64,000 nucleotides of DNA from Nocardioides litoris (GCF_006346315.1 NZ_VDMR01000001.1:1302001-1366000); one strand, 5' to 3'. Counted from the first letter of the stretch, positions 8,209 through 17,280 are shown. The notes: generated from the letters alone by a model not told the origin. Numbers and translations are program-made.

Positions 8209-9126
8209 GTGCCCGGACGTGACCAGCTCGGCCCCATGCAGCGCGTCGTGCGCATCATGGCGCTGCTCGACGACGCGGGGTCGCGCGGCACCAGCGGCGA
8301 GCGGCTGATCGCCGTCGCGGGGTACGGCGACGCCGACCCGGGCACCCAGCTCAACCGCGAGCTCGCCCACCTGCGCGCCCAGGGATGGCGCATCGACAAC
8401 GTGGCCGGTCCGGGCGAGCCCGCCCTCTACCGCATGGTCTCCGGCGACAACCGGCTGCGGCTCGCCCTGACCACGGCCCAGGTCGCCGCCCTGCAGCGGG
8501 CAGTCATCCTGGCCGACCGCGGTGACCTCGCCCGCCGCCTCGGGCTGGCCGAGGACGCGATCCCCGCCGGCGTCGGCGCCCCCGTCGTCGCCCACGAGAC
8601 CGGCCCCGGCCTGTCGGGGGCGCTCGAGGCCGTCCGGCGCCGCAGCCGGCTGCGCTTCTCCTACAAGGGCGTCGCGCGGACCGTGCACCCCGCGGCGGTG
8701 CGCTTCGAACGCGGCGCGTGGTACCTCACCGGCTACGAGGAGGACGCCGCCGGCGCCCGCTCGTCGTCGCTCAAGCACTTCGTGGTGGGCCGGATGAGCG
8801 CGGTCGTCCCCGACCCGCCCGGCTCGGCCGAGGTGGTCGTCGCCGACCGCACCGCGCCCCAGCACCCGCTGCAGTGGGAGGTCGACCCGCCCGTCGAGGT
8901 CGTGCTGCGCACCGAGCCCGACTACGTCCCCGACGTCCTGTGGCTGCTGCGCGCCCCCCGGCACGCCGAGGAGCACGACGGGGTCGTCGACCTGACCTAC
9001 TCCGTCACCCACCGCGCGGCGCTGCGGGCCCGGCTCTACGCCCTCGGCCGGCGCATCACCGTGGTCTCGCCCGACGAGGTCCGCGAGGAGCTGCTCGACG
9101 AGCTGCGCGAGATGGCGGGGCACTGA
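8209..9126 (+). CDS. WYL-domain transcriptional regulator (PafB/PafC-like), first of a pair
   Basis: 305 residues: an N-terminal winged-helix-like part (about 10-60, QRVVRIMALLDDAGSRG) and a central WYL domain (about 135-205) containing ERGAWYLTGY, followed by the WCX-type extension. WYL proteins sense nucleic-acid or nucleotide ligands; PafB and PafC form a heterodimeric activator of the mycobacterial DNA-damage response. The TGA/ATG junction with the next WYL gene (1-nt overlap) shows co-translation, so a heterodimer is likely. The usual pafA/tat neighbours are absent here, so this may be a paralogous pair. Confidence 0.8.
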   Translation: MPGRDQLGPMQRVVRIMALLDDAGSRGTSGERLIAVAGYGDADPGTQLNRELAHLRAQGWRIDNVAGPGEPALYRMVSGDNRLRLALTTAQVAALQRAVILADRGDLARRLGLAEDAIPAGVGAPVVAHETGPGLSGALEAVRRRSRLRFSYKGVARTVHPAAVRFERGAWYLTGYEEDAAGARSSSLKHFVVGRMSAVVPDPPGSAEVVVADRTAPQHPLQWEVDPPVEVVLRTEPDYVPDVLWLLRAPRHAEEHDGVVDLTYSVTHRAALRARLYALGRRITVVSPDEVREELLDELREMAGH

Positions 9127-10148
9127 TGGCACCGCCCCCGAAGTACATCCAGCGGGTCGCCCGCCTGCCCGAGGTGCTGCGGGTGCTGGCCGGCTACCCC
9201 GACGGCCTGACCCTGGCCGCGCTCGGCGCCGAGGTCGGCGTGCCGGCGGCGACGCTGCGCGAGGACCTCACCGCCTACCTCGACACCGAGGCGTGGGGCT
9301 GGTCGCTCGACGTGTTCCGACCGCCCACGGTCGAGTTCGTGGCTCCCGACGACGGTCCCGACGGTCCCGACGGTCCCGACGAGGTGCCGGCCGACGACCC
9401 CGACGGCACTCGCACGGTCGTCCGGGTGGTCAACGACGGCGCCGCCGGCCTCGGGGTCGAGCACGTCGACTCCGGTGACCTGGCCGTCGTCTACACCGCA
9501 GGGCTCGCCCTGCTCGACGTCGACAGCGACGACACCGACCTGGCCGACGCGCTCGTCGTGGTCGCCGAGACCATGCTCGGTGGGGCCGGAGGCACGACGA
9601 CCCCGACCCCCGACCCGCGCCACCGCTACGTCGGCCCGCTTCAGCGCGCGGTCGCCGAGCGCCGCCGCGTGCGCATCGTCTACTCCCGCACCTGGCACGA
9701 GGGCGTCACCGAGCGGGTCGTCGAGCCGCTGCGCCTCGTGCAGACCCAGCGCGGGTGGGAGGTCGACGCCGGGCCGCCCGACGCCGACGGCCGCCTGCGC
9801 ACCTACCTCCTCAGCCACGTCCGCTCCGCCGAGGTCCTCGAGGACACCTTCGAGGCACCCGACCGGCTCGCCGACAGGCTCGAGCGGCAGCGGGCCACGA
9901 CGCGGGTGCGGCTGCAGCTGCCACAGGGTGCCCGCTGGGTGGCCGACGTGTACGCCGAGCGGGTCGCCGTGGTGGAGGAGGACGAGGCGGCGGTGGTGCT
10001 CGACCTCGACCTGCTGGAACCCGTCGAGCGCCGGGTCGGCCTCGTGCTGCTCGTGGCCGGATCGAGCTCGCGCGTGCTCGCGCCCACCACGCTGCTGCCG
10101 GCCACGGCCGAGCTGTTCGAGGAGCTCATCGAGCACCACGGAGGCTGA
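9126..10148 (+). CDS. WYL-domain transcriptional regulator, second of a pair
   Basis: 340 residues with an N-terminal helix-turn-helix (VLAGYPDGLTLAALGAEVGV, about 18-45) and a WYL domain in which the WYL tripeptide is replaced by WEV (RGWEVDAG). Between them is an acidic linker containing three copies of D-G-P, from a 9-nt GACGGTCCC repeat (9351-9377). It is tightly coupled to the preceding WYL gene. In PafBC-type pairs one partner often has a degenerate WYL motif, so this is the likely non-canonical subunit; that assignment is inference. Confidence 0.78.
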   Translation: MAPPPKYIQRVARLPEVLRVLAGYPDGLTLAALGAEVGVPAATLREDLTAYLDTEAWGWSLDVFRPPTVEFVAPDDGPDGPDGPDEVPADDPDGTRTVVRVVNDGAAGLGVEHVDSGDLAVVYTAGLALLDVDSDDTDLADALVVVAETMLGGAGGTTTPTPDPRHRYVGPLQRAVAERRRVRIVYSRTWHEGVTERVVEPLRLVQTQRGWEVDAGPPDADGRLRTYLLSHVRSAEVLEDTFEAPDRLADRLERQRATTRVRLQLPQGARWVADVYAERVAVVEEDEAAVVLDLDLLEPVERRVGLVLLVAGSSSRVLAPTTLLPATAELFEELIEHHGG

Positions 10149-10176
10149 GGCACGGGGCTCCTCCTATCCTCCAGGG

Positions 10177-10950
10177 GTGCGCCGTCCGTTCCTCTGCCTC
10201 CTCGTCCTGACGCTCGCCGCGGTCCTGCTCGGTCCCGCGGGCCCGGCCCGGGCGGCGGTGCGCCCGCTGCCCGTCGGCACCGAGGCCGACTACCAGCTCG
10301 GCGGACCCGACGCCGTCCCGCCCGGCGTCGGCATCGTGGTGCGCGACCGCACCGCCCGACCGGCCGGGGCGGCGTACGACGTGTGCTACGTCAACGGCTT
10401 CCAGACCCAGCCCGACGCCAAGCGGTTCTGGCGGGCGCGGTGGGGCCTGGTGCTCCAGGAGGACGGCCGCCCGGTGGTCGACGAGGCGTGGGGTGAGTGG
10501 CTGCTGGACCTGCGGACGCCTCGCAAGCGGCAGCGCCTGGCCGCGATCGTCGGTCGGTGGGTGCAGGGCTGTGCCCGGTCGGGGTTCGACGCCGTCGAGT
10601 ACGACAACCTCGACTCCTTCACCCGGTCCGGCGGGCTGCTCGACCGTGAGGACGCGATCGCCTTCGCCCAGCTCCTCGTGCACGCCGCGCACCGCGCGGG
10701 GCTGGCCGCCGGCCAGAAGAACCTCGCCGGCTACGACGGCACCCGGATCGGGTTCGACTTCGCGGTGGCGGAGTCGTGCGCTCAGTACGACGAGTGCGGG
10801 CGCTACGTGCGCCACTACGGGCGGCGCGTGGTGATGGTGGAGTACCGCGCGGTCGACTTCCGGCGCGGCTGCGCCCGCTGGGGCGCCACGCACCCGGTGG
10901 TGCTGCGCGACCTCGACCTGGCGCCGTCGTACACGCCTCGCTCCTGCTGA
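10177..10950 (+). CDS. secreted GH114-like protein (endo-alpha-1,4-polygalactosaminidase family)
   Basis: 257 residues. A Sec signal peptide covers about residues 1-25 (VRRPFLCLLVLTLAAVLLGP, ending ARA-A). The rest matches the TIM-barrel GH114 pattern: a strand ending DVCYVNGFQT, the acidic cluster DAVEYDNLDSF and GQKNLAGYD. Family enzymes cleave alpha-1,4-linked galactosamine polymers; the substrate here is unproven. The GTG start is preceded at 6 nt by TATCCT (10165-10170), consistent with a leaderless mRNA. It faces the next, minus-strand gene. Confidence 0.75.
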   Translation: MRRPFLCLLVLTLAAVLLGPAGPARAAVRPLPVGTEADYQLGGPDAVPPGVGIVVRDRTARPAGAAYDVCYVNGFQTQPDAKRFWRARWGLVLQEDGRPVVDEAWGEWLLDLRTPRKRQRLAAIVGRWVQGCARSGFDAVEYDNLDSFTRSGGLLDREDAIAFAQLLVHAAHRAGLAAGQKNLAGYDGTRIGFDFAVAESCAQYDECGRYVRHYGRRVVMVEYRAVDFRRGCARWGATHPVVLRDLDLAPSYTPRSC

Positions 10951-10981
10951 GGCGCGCACGACGGCGGCTGGAGCGGGTCGG

Positions 10982-11206
10982 TCAGGCCAGGGCGGCCCGG
11001 GCGTCGGCCTCGCCCTTGTCAGCCTCGAGGGCCGCGACGACCTTCGCGACCTGGTCGTCGTCGAGGGTCAGGCCGACCTCGTCGAGGCCCTTGCGGACCT
11101 CGGACTCGAGGGTGCCCTCGGTGGCGCCGTCCTGCCAGGAGGAGACGCGGTCGATCACGGCCTGCACGGCGGTGAGCTGGTCGTCGGTCAGTGCGTTGTC
11201 GGTCAT
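10982..11206 (-). CDS. small acidic protein of unknown function
   Basis: A 74-residue, soluble, acidic, helix-rich protein (MTDNALTDDQLTAVQAVIDR...). An AAGGA ribosome site lies a few bases before the ATG at 11206, which decides the start over the long upstream open frame. No cysteines, membrane segment or recognised motif are visible. It is not obviously linked to the hydrolase upstream (83-nt gap). Confidence 0.55.
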   Translation of the reverse strand: MTDNALTDDQLTAVQAVIDRVSSWQDGATEGTLESEVRKGLDEVGLTLDDDQVAKVVAALEADKGEADARAALA

Positions 11207-11289
11207 GTCGTCCTTCGTAGTCCGCGGCGCGGGCCGATCCCGACACCTGCGGGGGTGAGTGGTCGGTGCAGAGGGGTGGGTCGGTGCGC

Positions 11290-12297
11290 TCAGCCGACCC
11301 GCGCGGCCGGGGCGTCGGCGTACCAGGCGGTGACGAGCTCGAGGTAGGCCTCGGGGTCCTCGAGCATGAGCGCGTGCCGGCGGTCGTCGAGCACGTGGCC
11401 CTCCCAGTCGCGGCGGCGAGCGAGCACCTGGCGCAGCACCCGGGCCGGGACGAGGGCGTCGAGGGTGCCGCCGACGACCATCGTGGGGGCCTCGACGGCG
11501 TCGATGGCCCGCCAGACCCGGCGGGGGTCGATCCATGACTGAGCGATCGACCACAGCGACGACAGCAGCGCCCGGCGCCGCTCCTCGGGCGTCGCACCCT
11601 CCCGGTCGGGCGCGAACTCGGCCGCCATCAGGTCGACCAGGTCGGGGTCGATGTCGTCGGGGGAGCCGAAGATGAGCCCGAGCAGGGCCCGCTGGCGCCG
11701 CTGGTCGAGGGCCTCGGGCGCCAGGCGCAGCAGGCCGAGGGCCGCCGCGACGCCGCTGGAGGCCACGATCGGGGCGAACCCGCCGATGGTGGCTCGCGAG
11801 GGCCGGAGCAGCTCGAGCGGGAACGACGGCGGCAGGGCGGGGGAGACCAGCACCACCCGCTCGACGCGCTCAGGGTGCGCGGCTGCCACCAGGACCGACA
11901 CCAGTCCGCCCATGGAGTTGCCGTGCAGGGTCAAGCGCGACCAGCCCAGGGCGTCCGCGCAGCCGAGCACCAGCTCGACGTGCTCGTCCACGGTGAGGTG
12001 GTCGTCAGGAGTGGCGCGGGTGCCGCCGAAGCCGGCCAGGTCGAGGGCCACGACCGGGCCGCGCTCGGCGAGGCCCTCCATGACCTGGACCCAGGTGACC
12101 GCCGACGCGCCCAGCCCGTGCACCAGCAGCTGCGGCTCGCCGGGGCCGGACCCGTGCCGCCCCGCCACGCGCAGCACCCGCACGCTGCGGTCGCCGACGA
12201 CGACCTCGTCCTCGACGATGCCGGGCCACGCGGGGGCGAGCGGACGTCCGGTCTCCGGCGCGGCCTCGAGGGCCCGGCGGCGGCGTACGCGCCTCAT
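11290..12297 (-). CDS. alpha/beta-fold hydrolase
   Basis: 335 residues. LLVHGLGASAVTW supplies the oxyanion HG motif, LHGNSMGGLVSV the nucleophile elbow (G-N-S-M-G), and a late DRRHALMLEDP segment the catalytic His. These are hallmarks of the esterase/haloalkane-dehalogenase-like fold. ATG at 12297 overlaps the stop of the upstream SRPBCC gene by 4 nt, so the two form an operon. Substrate unknown; the lid region (about 165-235) is helical and typical of lipophilic ester or lactone hydrolases. Confidence 0.82.
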   Translation of the reverse strand: MRRVRRRRALEAAPETGRPLAPAWPGIVEDEVVVGDRSVRVLRVAGRHGSGPGEPQLLVHGLGASAVTWVQVMEGLAERGPVVALDLAGFGGTRATPDDHLTVDEHVELVLGCADALGWSRLTLHGNSMGGLVSVLVAAAHPERVERVVLVSPALPPSFPLELLRPSRATIGGFAPIVASSGVAAALGLLRLAPEALDQRRQRALLGLIFGSPDDIDPDLVDLMAAEFAPDREGATPEERRRALLSSLWSIAQSWIDPRRVWRAIDAVEAPTMVVGGTLDALVPARVLRQVLARRRDWEGHVLDDRRHALMLEDPEAYLELVTAWYADAPAARVG

Positions 12298-12731
12298 GCG
12301 GCGAGCCCGTCGAGCACCTCGACCAGCTTCTCCTCGGTCTTGGTGCCGATGCGCTCGAAGAGCAGCTTGAGGATCGGCTCGCCGAGCTTGCCGACGCCCT
12401 TCGGCTCGATGACGGCCTCGTAGGTGACCTCGCTGCCCTGCTGCTTGGCGGTCACGGTGATGGTGTCGGTCGTCTCGGCGGAGTCGTTGCGCCCGACGAA
12501 GACGATGCGGCCCGGCGTGAGCGTCTCGAGGGTGTAGGTCAGCTCGGTGCTGACGCCCGCGATCTTGCTCTTGTTGTGCCACCGGGTGCCGACACCGATC
12601 TCGCCTGGCGTCTCCTGGTGGCACTCCTCGGTGCCCGGGTCCCACGCCTCGGCGTGGGAGAAGTCCTTGAGGTAGTCCACGACCGTCTCGGGGTCGGCCG
12701 TGGTGGTGAACGTCCTGCTCACGGTGGTCAT
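12294..12731 (-). CDS. SRPBCC-family (polyketide cyclase/START-like) protein
   Basis: 145 residues forming a helix-grip ligand-binding fold: FTTTADPETVVDYLKDFSHAEAW at the start and a long C-terminal helix ending in EKLVEVLDGL. Such proteins bind lipids or polyketides, or remain uncharacterised. The start at 12731 is preferred because a reverse-strand TACCGT box (12739-12744) lies 7 nt upstream, matching the leaderless pattern of this genome; a GTG 18 nt upstream is the alternative. It overlaps the hydrolase start by 4 nt, so the two probably act in the same step or membrane process. Confidence 0.75.
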   Translation of the reverse strand: MTTVSRTFTTTADPETVVDYLKDFSHAEAWDPGTEECHQETPGEIGVGTRWHNKSKIAGVSTELTYTLETLTPGRIVFVGRNDSAETTDTITVTAKQQGSEVTYEAVIEPKGVGKLGEPILKLLFERIGTKTEEKLVEVLDGLAA

Positions 12732-12827
12732 GTACTGGACGGTAGGCACGGCTGTGCACCGGCCGGACCACCCGTGGGGGCCGTCCTCGTCCGGTCACCC
12801 GGCCGGGTGGGGTGGCGTCGTACGACC

Positions 12828-13364
12828 TCAGGTGCCGGACTGGCGGGCCCGGTAGGCGGCGACGGCGTTGCGGTTGCCGCAGGAGGTGGAGCAGAAACGC
12901 CGCGAGCGGTTGCGGGAGAGGTCGAGCACGACGCCCTCGCACTCGTCGTCGGCGCACAGGCCGAGCCGGGAGAGCTCGTCGGCGCGGATCACGTCGATCA
13001 TGGCCATCGCGGTCTCGACCCGGATGCGGGCGGGGAGCGGGGCGTCGGGGTCGATGGCGTGCAGGTGCCAGTCGAAGCCGTCGTGGCGGGCCAGCTGGGG
13101 GAGCGCCTGCTCCTCGGCCAGCATCCGGTTGACGATCACGACGGCGTCCTCGCGGGTGGCGGTGAGCAGGTCGCGCAGCTCGCCGCGCAGGGCCAGGACG
13201 CCCTCCAGCTCGGCCTCGTCGAGGTCGTGGCGGCCGGAGTAGGAGTAATCGTCGAAGAACATCGCCAGCTCCTCGACCGTGGTCATGGTCTCCGGCGGCA
13301 GCGCGCTGTTGGCCAGCGCGGTCGCGGCCTGCAGGGCGATCTCGACGTCATGGGCGAACACCAC
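12828..13364 (-). CDS. CGNR zinc-finger/ABATE-domain protein
   Basis: 178 residues. The C-terminus has the CGNR zinc finger: CADDEC, then FCSTSCGNRNAVAAYRAR. The N-terminal part is an ABATE-like (stress-induced, DUF1470-type) domain. These are thought to be DNA-binding regulators. The GTG start has a reverse-strand TAATCT box (13371-13376) 6 nt upstream and shares a 38-nt divergent promoter region with the EamA permease at 13403, which it probably regulates. Confidence 0.85.
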   Translation of the reverse strand: MVFAHDVEIALQAATALANSALPPETMTTVEELAMFFDDYSYSGRHDLDEAELEGVLALRGELRDLLTATREDAVVIVNRMLAEEQALPQLARHDGFDWHLHAIDPDAPLPARIRVETAMAMIDVIRADELSRLGLCADDECEGVVLDLSRNRSRRFCSTSCGNRNAVAAYRARQSGT

Positions 13365-13365
13365 T

Positions 13366-13394
13366 TTGACAGATTACCCCACGCCTCCTACTGT
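13366..13394. promoter_or_regulatory. overlapping divergent promoters of CGNR regulator and EamA permease
   Basis: On the plus strand TTGACA (13366-13371) and TACTGT (13389-13394) are 17 nt apart, 8 nt ahead of the ATG at 13403. On the minus strand TAATCT (13371-13376) lies 6 nt ahead of the GTG at 13364. The minus -10 shares a base with the plus -35, so the two polymerases must compete. Both genes look leaderless. Confidence 0.7.
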
Positions 13395-13402
13395 CATGTC
13401 CC

Positions 13403-14383
13403 ATGACGACGTTGACCGATGACACCCGCGTGCCCGCGGTGTCCGGGAGCCGGCCCGCGGCGGGCCTGCTCCTCGCCCTCGCCTCCGCCTTCTCCTTCGG
13501 CCTGTCCGGCGCACTGGCGCGCCCGCTGCTCGATGCCGGCTGGACCCCCGGCGCCGTCGTCCTCATCCGGATCGCCCTCGGCGCGCTCATCGTGGTGCCC
13601 TTCGGGGTCCGCGCCCTGCGCGGTCGGTGGCACCTCGTCCGCGACAACGCCGGGAAGATCACCCTGTACGGCGTCCTGGCGGTCGCCGGCGCCCAGTTCT
13701 GCTACTTCTCCGCGGTGGCCCACATGGAGGTCGGCCCGGCCCTGCTGATCGAGTACACCGCGCCCGCCGCGGTCGTGGTCTGGCTGTGGCTGCGCCACGG
13801 GCAGCGCCCGGGCCGGATCACGCTGCTCGGGGCCGCCGTGTGCGCACTCGGCCTCGTGCTGGTCCTCGACCTGCTCTCGGGTGCCGACCTCAGCATCGTC
13901 GGGGTGCTCTGGGCTCTCGGCGCGATGGTCGGCTGCGCGGCGTACTTCGTCATCGGCAGCGACGACACCACCGGTCTCCCGCCGCTGAGCCTGGCTGCGG
14001 GCGGCCTCGTGGTCGGCGCCGCCCTCCTCGGCGCCCTCGGCCTCGTGGGGCTCCTGCCGATGCGCTCGGCGTCCACCGACGTCACCTACGCCGGCCTCGA
14101 CGTCGCCTGGTGGCTCCCCCTGCCGGTCCTGGGCCTGGTCACCGCCGCCGTCGCCTACGTCACCGGCATCGCCGCCGGCCGCCGCCTCGGCTCCCGCCTG
14201 GCGTCGTTCGTCGCGCTCAGCGAGGTCCTCGCCGGCGTCATCTGGGCCTGGCTCCTCCTCGGCCAGCTCCCGGCCCCCGTGCAGCTGCTCGGCGGCGCGC
14301 TCGTCGTCGCCGGCGTCATCGGCGTCAAGCTCGGCGAGCGCGACGTCGTCGCCGCTCCCGCGGAGGCCGAGGTCCGGGTCTGA
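13403..14383 (+). CDS. EamA/RhaT-family DMT permease
   Basis: 326 residues with about ten hydrophobic segments in two EamA repeats: ALASAFSFGLSGALARPLLD in the first, a second repeat from about residue 155, and the late SEVLAGVIWAWLLLGQLP motif. Probably an exporter of amino acids or small metabolites. The start ATG at 13403 is chosen over an ATG 7 nt upstream (out of frame) by reading frame and by promoter position. It is divergent from, and probably controlled by, the CGNR protein. Confidence 0.85.
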   Translation: MTTLTDDTRVPAVSGSRPAAGLLLALASAFSFGLSGALARPLLDAGWTPGAVVLIRIALGALIVVPFGVRALRGRWHLVRDNAGKITLYGVLAVAGAQFCYFSAVAHMEVGPALLIEYTAPAAVVVWLWLRHGQRPGRITLLGAAVCALGLVLVLDLLSGADLSIVGVLWALGAMVGCAAYFVIGSDDTTGLPPLSLAAGGLVVGAALLGALGLVGLLPMRSASTDVTYAGLDVAWWLPLPVLGLVTAAVAYVTGIAAGRRLGSRLASFVALSEVLAGVIWAWLLLGQLPAPVQLLGGALVVAGVIGVKLGERDVVAAPAEAEVRV

Positions 14384-14523
14384 CCCGCCCTCCAGGCCTG
14401 CCTCGGTCCAGCCCGACCTGGGGTGGGGGTGAGGTAGCGACGTCTGGTGGGTCGGGTTCGGTCGCCAGGTCACCGCTGCCTCGGGCACCGGGACGCGATC
14501 GCAGGGTGCGGGAAACGGGCCGG

Positions 14524-15768
14524 CTACCGCTCGTCCTGGTTGCGCACCACGACCTCGCGCAGCAGCAGCAGGATCGCGGCGGCGGTAGGGACGGCGAGCA
14601 GGGCGCCGACGACGCCGAGCAGGGCGGTGCCGATGAGGGCCGCGATGACCGTCACGGCGCCGGGGACGTCGACCGACCTGCGCATGACGCGCGGGTAGAT
14701 CACGTAGTTCTCGACCTGCTGGTAGATCACGTAGAACACGATGCAGGCGATCCCGGCGTTGACGTCGGAGGCGAACGCGATGGCCGTGACCGCCACGGCG
14801 CCGATGGTGGCGCCGATCATCGGGATCAGGTCGAGCAGGGCGACCACGACGGCCAGCGCGACGGCGTACTCGCCGAGGCCGATGATGAACAGGAACACCA
14901 GGGAGGTCAGGCCGGCGCACAGGCCGACCACGACGGCCCCGGAGACGTAGCCGCCGATGTTGCGCACGATCCGGTCGCCGAGGCGGGTGACGCGCTCGCG
15001 GCGCGAGGCGGGGGCGAGGCGGAAGAGGGCCTGCTTGGTCGTCTCCAGGGAGGCCAGGAAGTACAGGGTCAGCACCACCACCACGAACGCGTTGAACAGC
15101 GCCGACAGCACGGCCAGACCGACGCCGACGGCGCCACCGAACAGCCCGGAGATGAAGGTGCCGCCGCTGACGTACTCGCGCGCCTTGTCGAGGACCTGGA
15201 ACTCCTCGTCGAGCTGCTGCACCCGCTCGTTGCGCTCGAGCTCGTCGACCCAGTGGGGCACGTTGGCGGTCAGGGCCGCGGTCTGGTCGGCGATCACCGG
15301 CACGATGGCCAGCACGAACGAGACCACGACCAGCAGCACGGCCACGATGACCGCCGCGCAGGCCCAGGCCCGGCTCAGGCCCCGGCGCTGCAGGACGCGC
15401 ACCGCCGGGTCGAGGCCCGCGGCCAGGAACATCGAGACCACGATCAGCATCAGCACCGAGCCGATGCTGGTGATCGCGGTGAACAGGAACCACGCCGTCA
15501 GCGCGCCCAGCGCCCCGACGAACCCGAGGTAGAACGGGTTGCGCTTGACGAACGGCTTGCCCGGCCGCCCGAACTCGTCGACGGGTACGCCGGCCGCGCC
15601 CGCGGCGGCGGGCCCGGCCGGGCCCGCCGACCGGGCCGCCGCCGTGGCGACCACGGCCGACTCCTCGGCCCGCTCGGCGGCGACCTCCGCCCGGTCGGCG
15701 GCGTCGGCGACGTCGGCCGCGAGGTCCGCGGCGGCGTCGTCGGCACCCGGACCGGGCGGCCGGCTCAC
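14524..15768 (-). CDS. AI-2E-family membrane transporter
   Basis: 414 residues. An alanine-rich, charged cytoplasmic N-terminus (about 1-75) precedes seven to eight hydrophobic segments; the late VVALLDLIPMIGATIGAV and QQVENYVIYPRVM motifs are characteristic of the AI-2E/YdiK family. Members are autoinducer-2 exporters, Na+/H+ antiporters or unknown. The GTG start overlaps the stop of the upstream coiled-coil gene by 4 nt, so the two are co-translated. The substrate is not deducible. Confidence 0.85.
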   Translation of the reverse strand: MSRPPGPGADDAAADLAADVADAADRAEVAAERAEESAVVATAAARSAGPAGPAAAGAAGVPVDEFGRPGKPFVKRNPFYLGFVGALGALTAWFLFTAITSIGSVLMLIVVSMFLAAGLDPAVRVLQRRGLSRAWACAAVIVAVLLVVVSFVLAIVPVIADQTAALTANVPHWVDELERNERVQQLDEEFQVLDKAREYVSGGTFISGLFGGAVGVGLAVLSALFNAFVVVVLTLYFLASLETTKQALFRLAPASRRERVTRLGDRIVRNIGGYVSGAVVVGLCAGLTSLVFLFIIGLGEYAVALAVVVALLDLIPMIGATIGAVAVTAIAFASDVNAGIACIVFYVIYQQVENYVIYPRVMRRSVDVPGAVTVIAALIGTALLGVVGALLAVPTAAAILLLLREVVVRNQDER

Positions 15769-17102
15769 TTCGTGTCGGCCTCGTCAGCCGGCGTCGCGTC
15801 GTCGGCGCCGTCGTCGCTGCCGAAGCCGGCGACCACGTCGCGCAGCGACGCCAGCTGGGCGGTGATGGAGTCACGCCGCTTGACGAGCCGGTCGAGCTCG
15901 TTGCGCTTGGCCGCGATCTCGCGGGCGACGGTGTCGTCGGCGCCGGCGGTGATGGCCTCGGCCTGCTGCTGGGCGGCGGAGACGATCTGCTCGGCCTCGC
16001 GCTTGGCTCGCTGGACGACGCTCTCGGCCTCGGCCGCCGACGCGGCGCGGGACTCGGCGGCCCGCTGGGTGGTCTCGGCGGCCCGCTTCTCGGCGGCCTC
16101 GGCACGTCGCTCGGCCTCCTCGACGAGCCGCTTGGTCTCGGCGACGGCGGTGTTGTGGTGGTCGGTGGCCTCGCGGGCCAGCCGCTCCTTCTCCACCGCC
16201 AGCGTGCGGCGGGCCTCCTGGACCTCGCGGTCGGCCGCGGCCCGGGCCTGCTCGACCTCACGGGTCGCGCGGGTGCGCATCTCGCTGGTCTCCTGCTGCG
16301 CGGCCAGCCGCACCTGGTCGGCCTCGCGCTGCGCGGCGGCGACGATGTCGGCGGCCTCGGCCTGGGCGAGCGTCCGCTCCTGCTCGGTGTCGGCGGCAAG
16401 GCGGGACCGGGCGTCGTCGAGCTCCTTGAGCTGGACGACCTTCATGTCCTCGACCTCGCGGTTGGCCTCGGCGCGGATCGCCTTGCCGTCGCGCTCGGCT
16501 TGGGCCTTGATGTCGGCGGCGTCGCGCTGGGCGGCGGCGCGGATCTCGTCGGCCTCCTCCTCGGCCAGGCGCAGCATGGTGCTCGCGCGCCCGCCGAGCC
16601 CGGCGTACGACGGCGACTTCTGCTCCGCCAGCTGGCTGCGCAGGTCACCGAGCTGCTTCTCCAGCTCGAGCACGCGGCGCTCGGACTCGGTCAGGCTGGC
16701 CGACAGGCCGGCCTTCTCGCTGCTGAGCTGCCGGACGCGGGAGTCGACGGCGGCCTTGTCGTAGCCGCCCCGCCGCACGACGGGGAAGGTGCTCTGCGCG
16801 GCGGTGGTGGCGCCGCCAGCCGGGGCGCCCGAGGCCTGGGCGGGCGGGATGACCGGGCGGGCGCCGCCCTGGGGCGTCGCGGACGGCTGGGGGCGGCTGG
16901 TGGGAGCGGCGCCGCCCTGGGCGGGACCGCGCGGCGGGGCGGAGGGCCGGCCGGCGGCGCCGGTCGGCGGGGCGGCGCCCCCGGTCGTCACGGGGATGAC
17001 CTGGGTGCGCTCGCCGTCGTTGTCGGCGCCCGGGCTCGCGGTGGACGCCCCCTCGGTCTCGTCCGGCTCCTCGTCGAAGATGGACAGGCCTCGGTCGCTC
17101 AT
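15765..17102 (-). CDS. coiled-coil DivIVA/Scy-like polarity or cytoskeletal protein
   Basis: 445 residues. Residues 1-105 are disordered and Pro/Gly/Ala-rich (GGAAPPTGAAG...). From VRRGGYDKAAVDSRVRQLSS onward, a DivIVA-like opening (G-Y-D-x-x-x-V-D) leads into about 300 residues of continuous coiled coil rich in A-E-R-x-A-x-A repeats. This resembles actinobacterial filament-forming proteins such as Scy/FilP and Wag31 relatives, which organise the growing pole or septum. Coupled to the AI-2E-type permease by a 4-nt overlap. Specific partner unknown. Confidence 0.72.
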   Translation of the reverse strand: MSDRGLSIFDEEPDETEGASTASPGADNDGERTQVIPVTTGGAAPPTGAAGRPSAPPRGPAQGGAAPTSRPQPSATPQGGARPVIPPAQASGAPAGGATTAAQSTFPVVRRGGYDKAAVDSRVRQLSSEKAGLSASLTESERRVLELEKQLGDLRSQLAEQKSPSYAGLGGRASTMLRLAEEEADEIRAAAQRDAADIKAQAERDGKAIRAEANREVEDMKVVQLKELDDARSRLAADTEQERTLAQAEAADIVAAAQREADQVRLAAQQETSEMRTRATREVEQARAAADREVQEARRTLAVEKERLAREATDHHNTAVAETKRLVEEAERRAEAAEKRAAETTQRAAESRAASAAEAESVVQRAKREAEQIVSAAQQQAEAITAGADDTVAREIAAKRNELDRLVKRRDSITAQLASLRDVVAGFGSDDGADDATPADEADTK

Positions 17103-17246
17103 GCGGTGAACCTCGCTCGGGTCGGGGGTGACTGGGAAGGGAGTGAGCTCGCCGGGGAAGTCGGCGAGGTCCCATCCTGTCCGATGGAGGCCCCCGATCC
17201 CACCCCGACCCGGCGGCGCACGGCTGGTGCACGTCGTGAGACGCGT

Positions 17247-17280
17247 CTCGGCCCCGGTCGGTTGTCCGACCGGGGCCGAG
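17247..17280 (-). terminator. hairpin terminator downstream of ccr
   Basis: A perfect 15-bp stem (CTCGGCCCCGGTCGG and its complement) with a TTGT loop, about 56 nt past the ccr stop in the direction of transcription. There is no U-run, as is usual for high-GC actinobacterial terminators. Confidence 0.7.
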
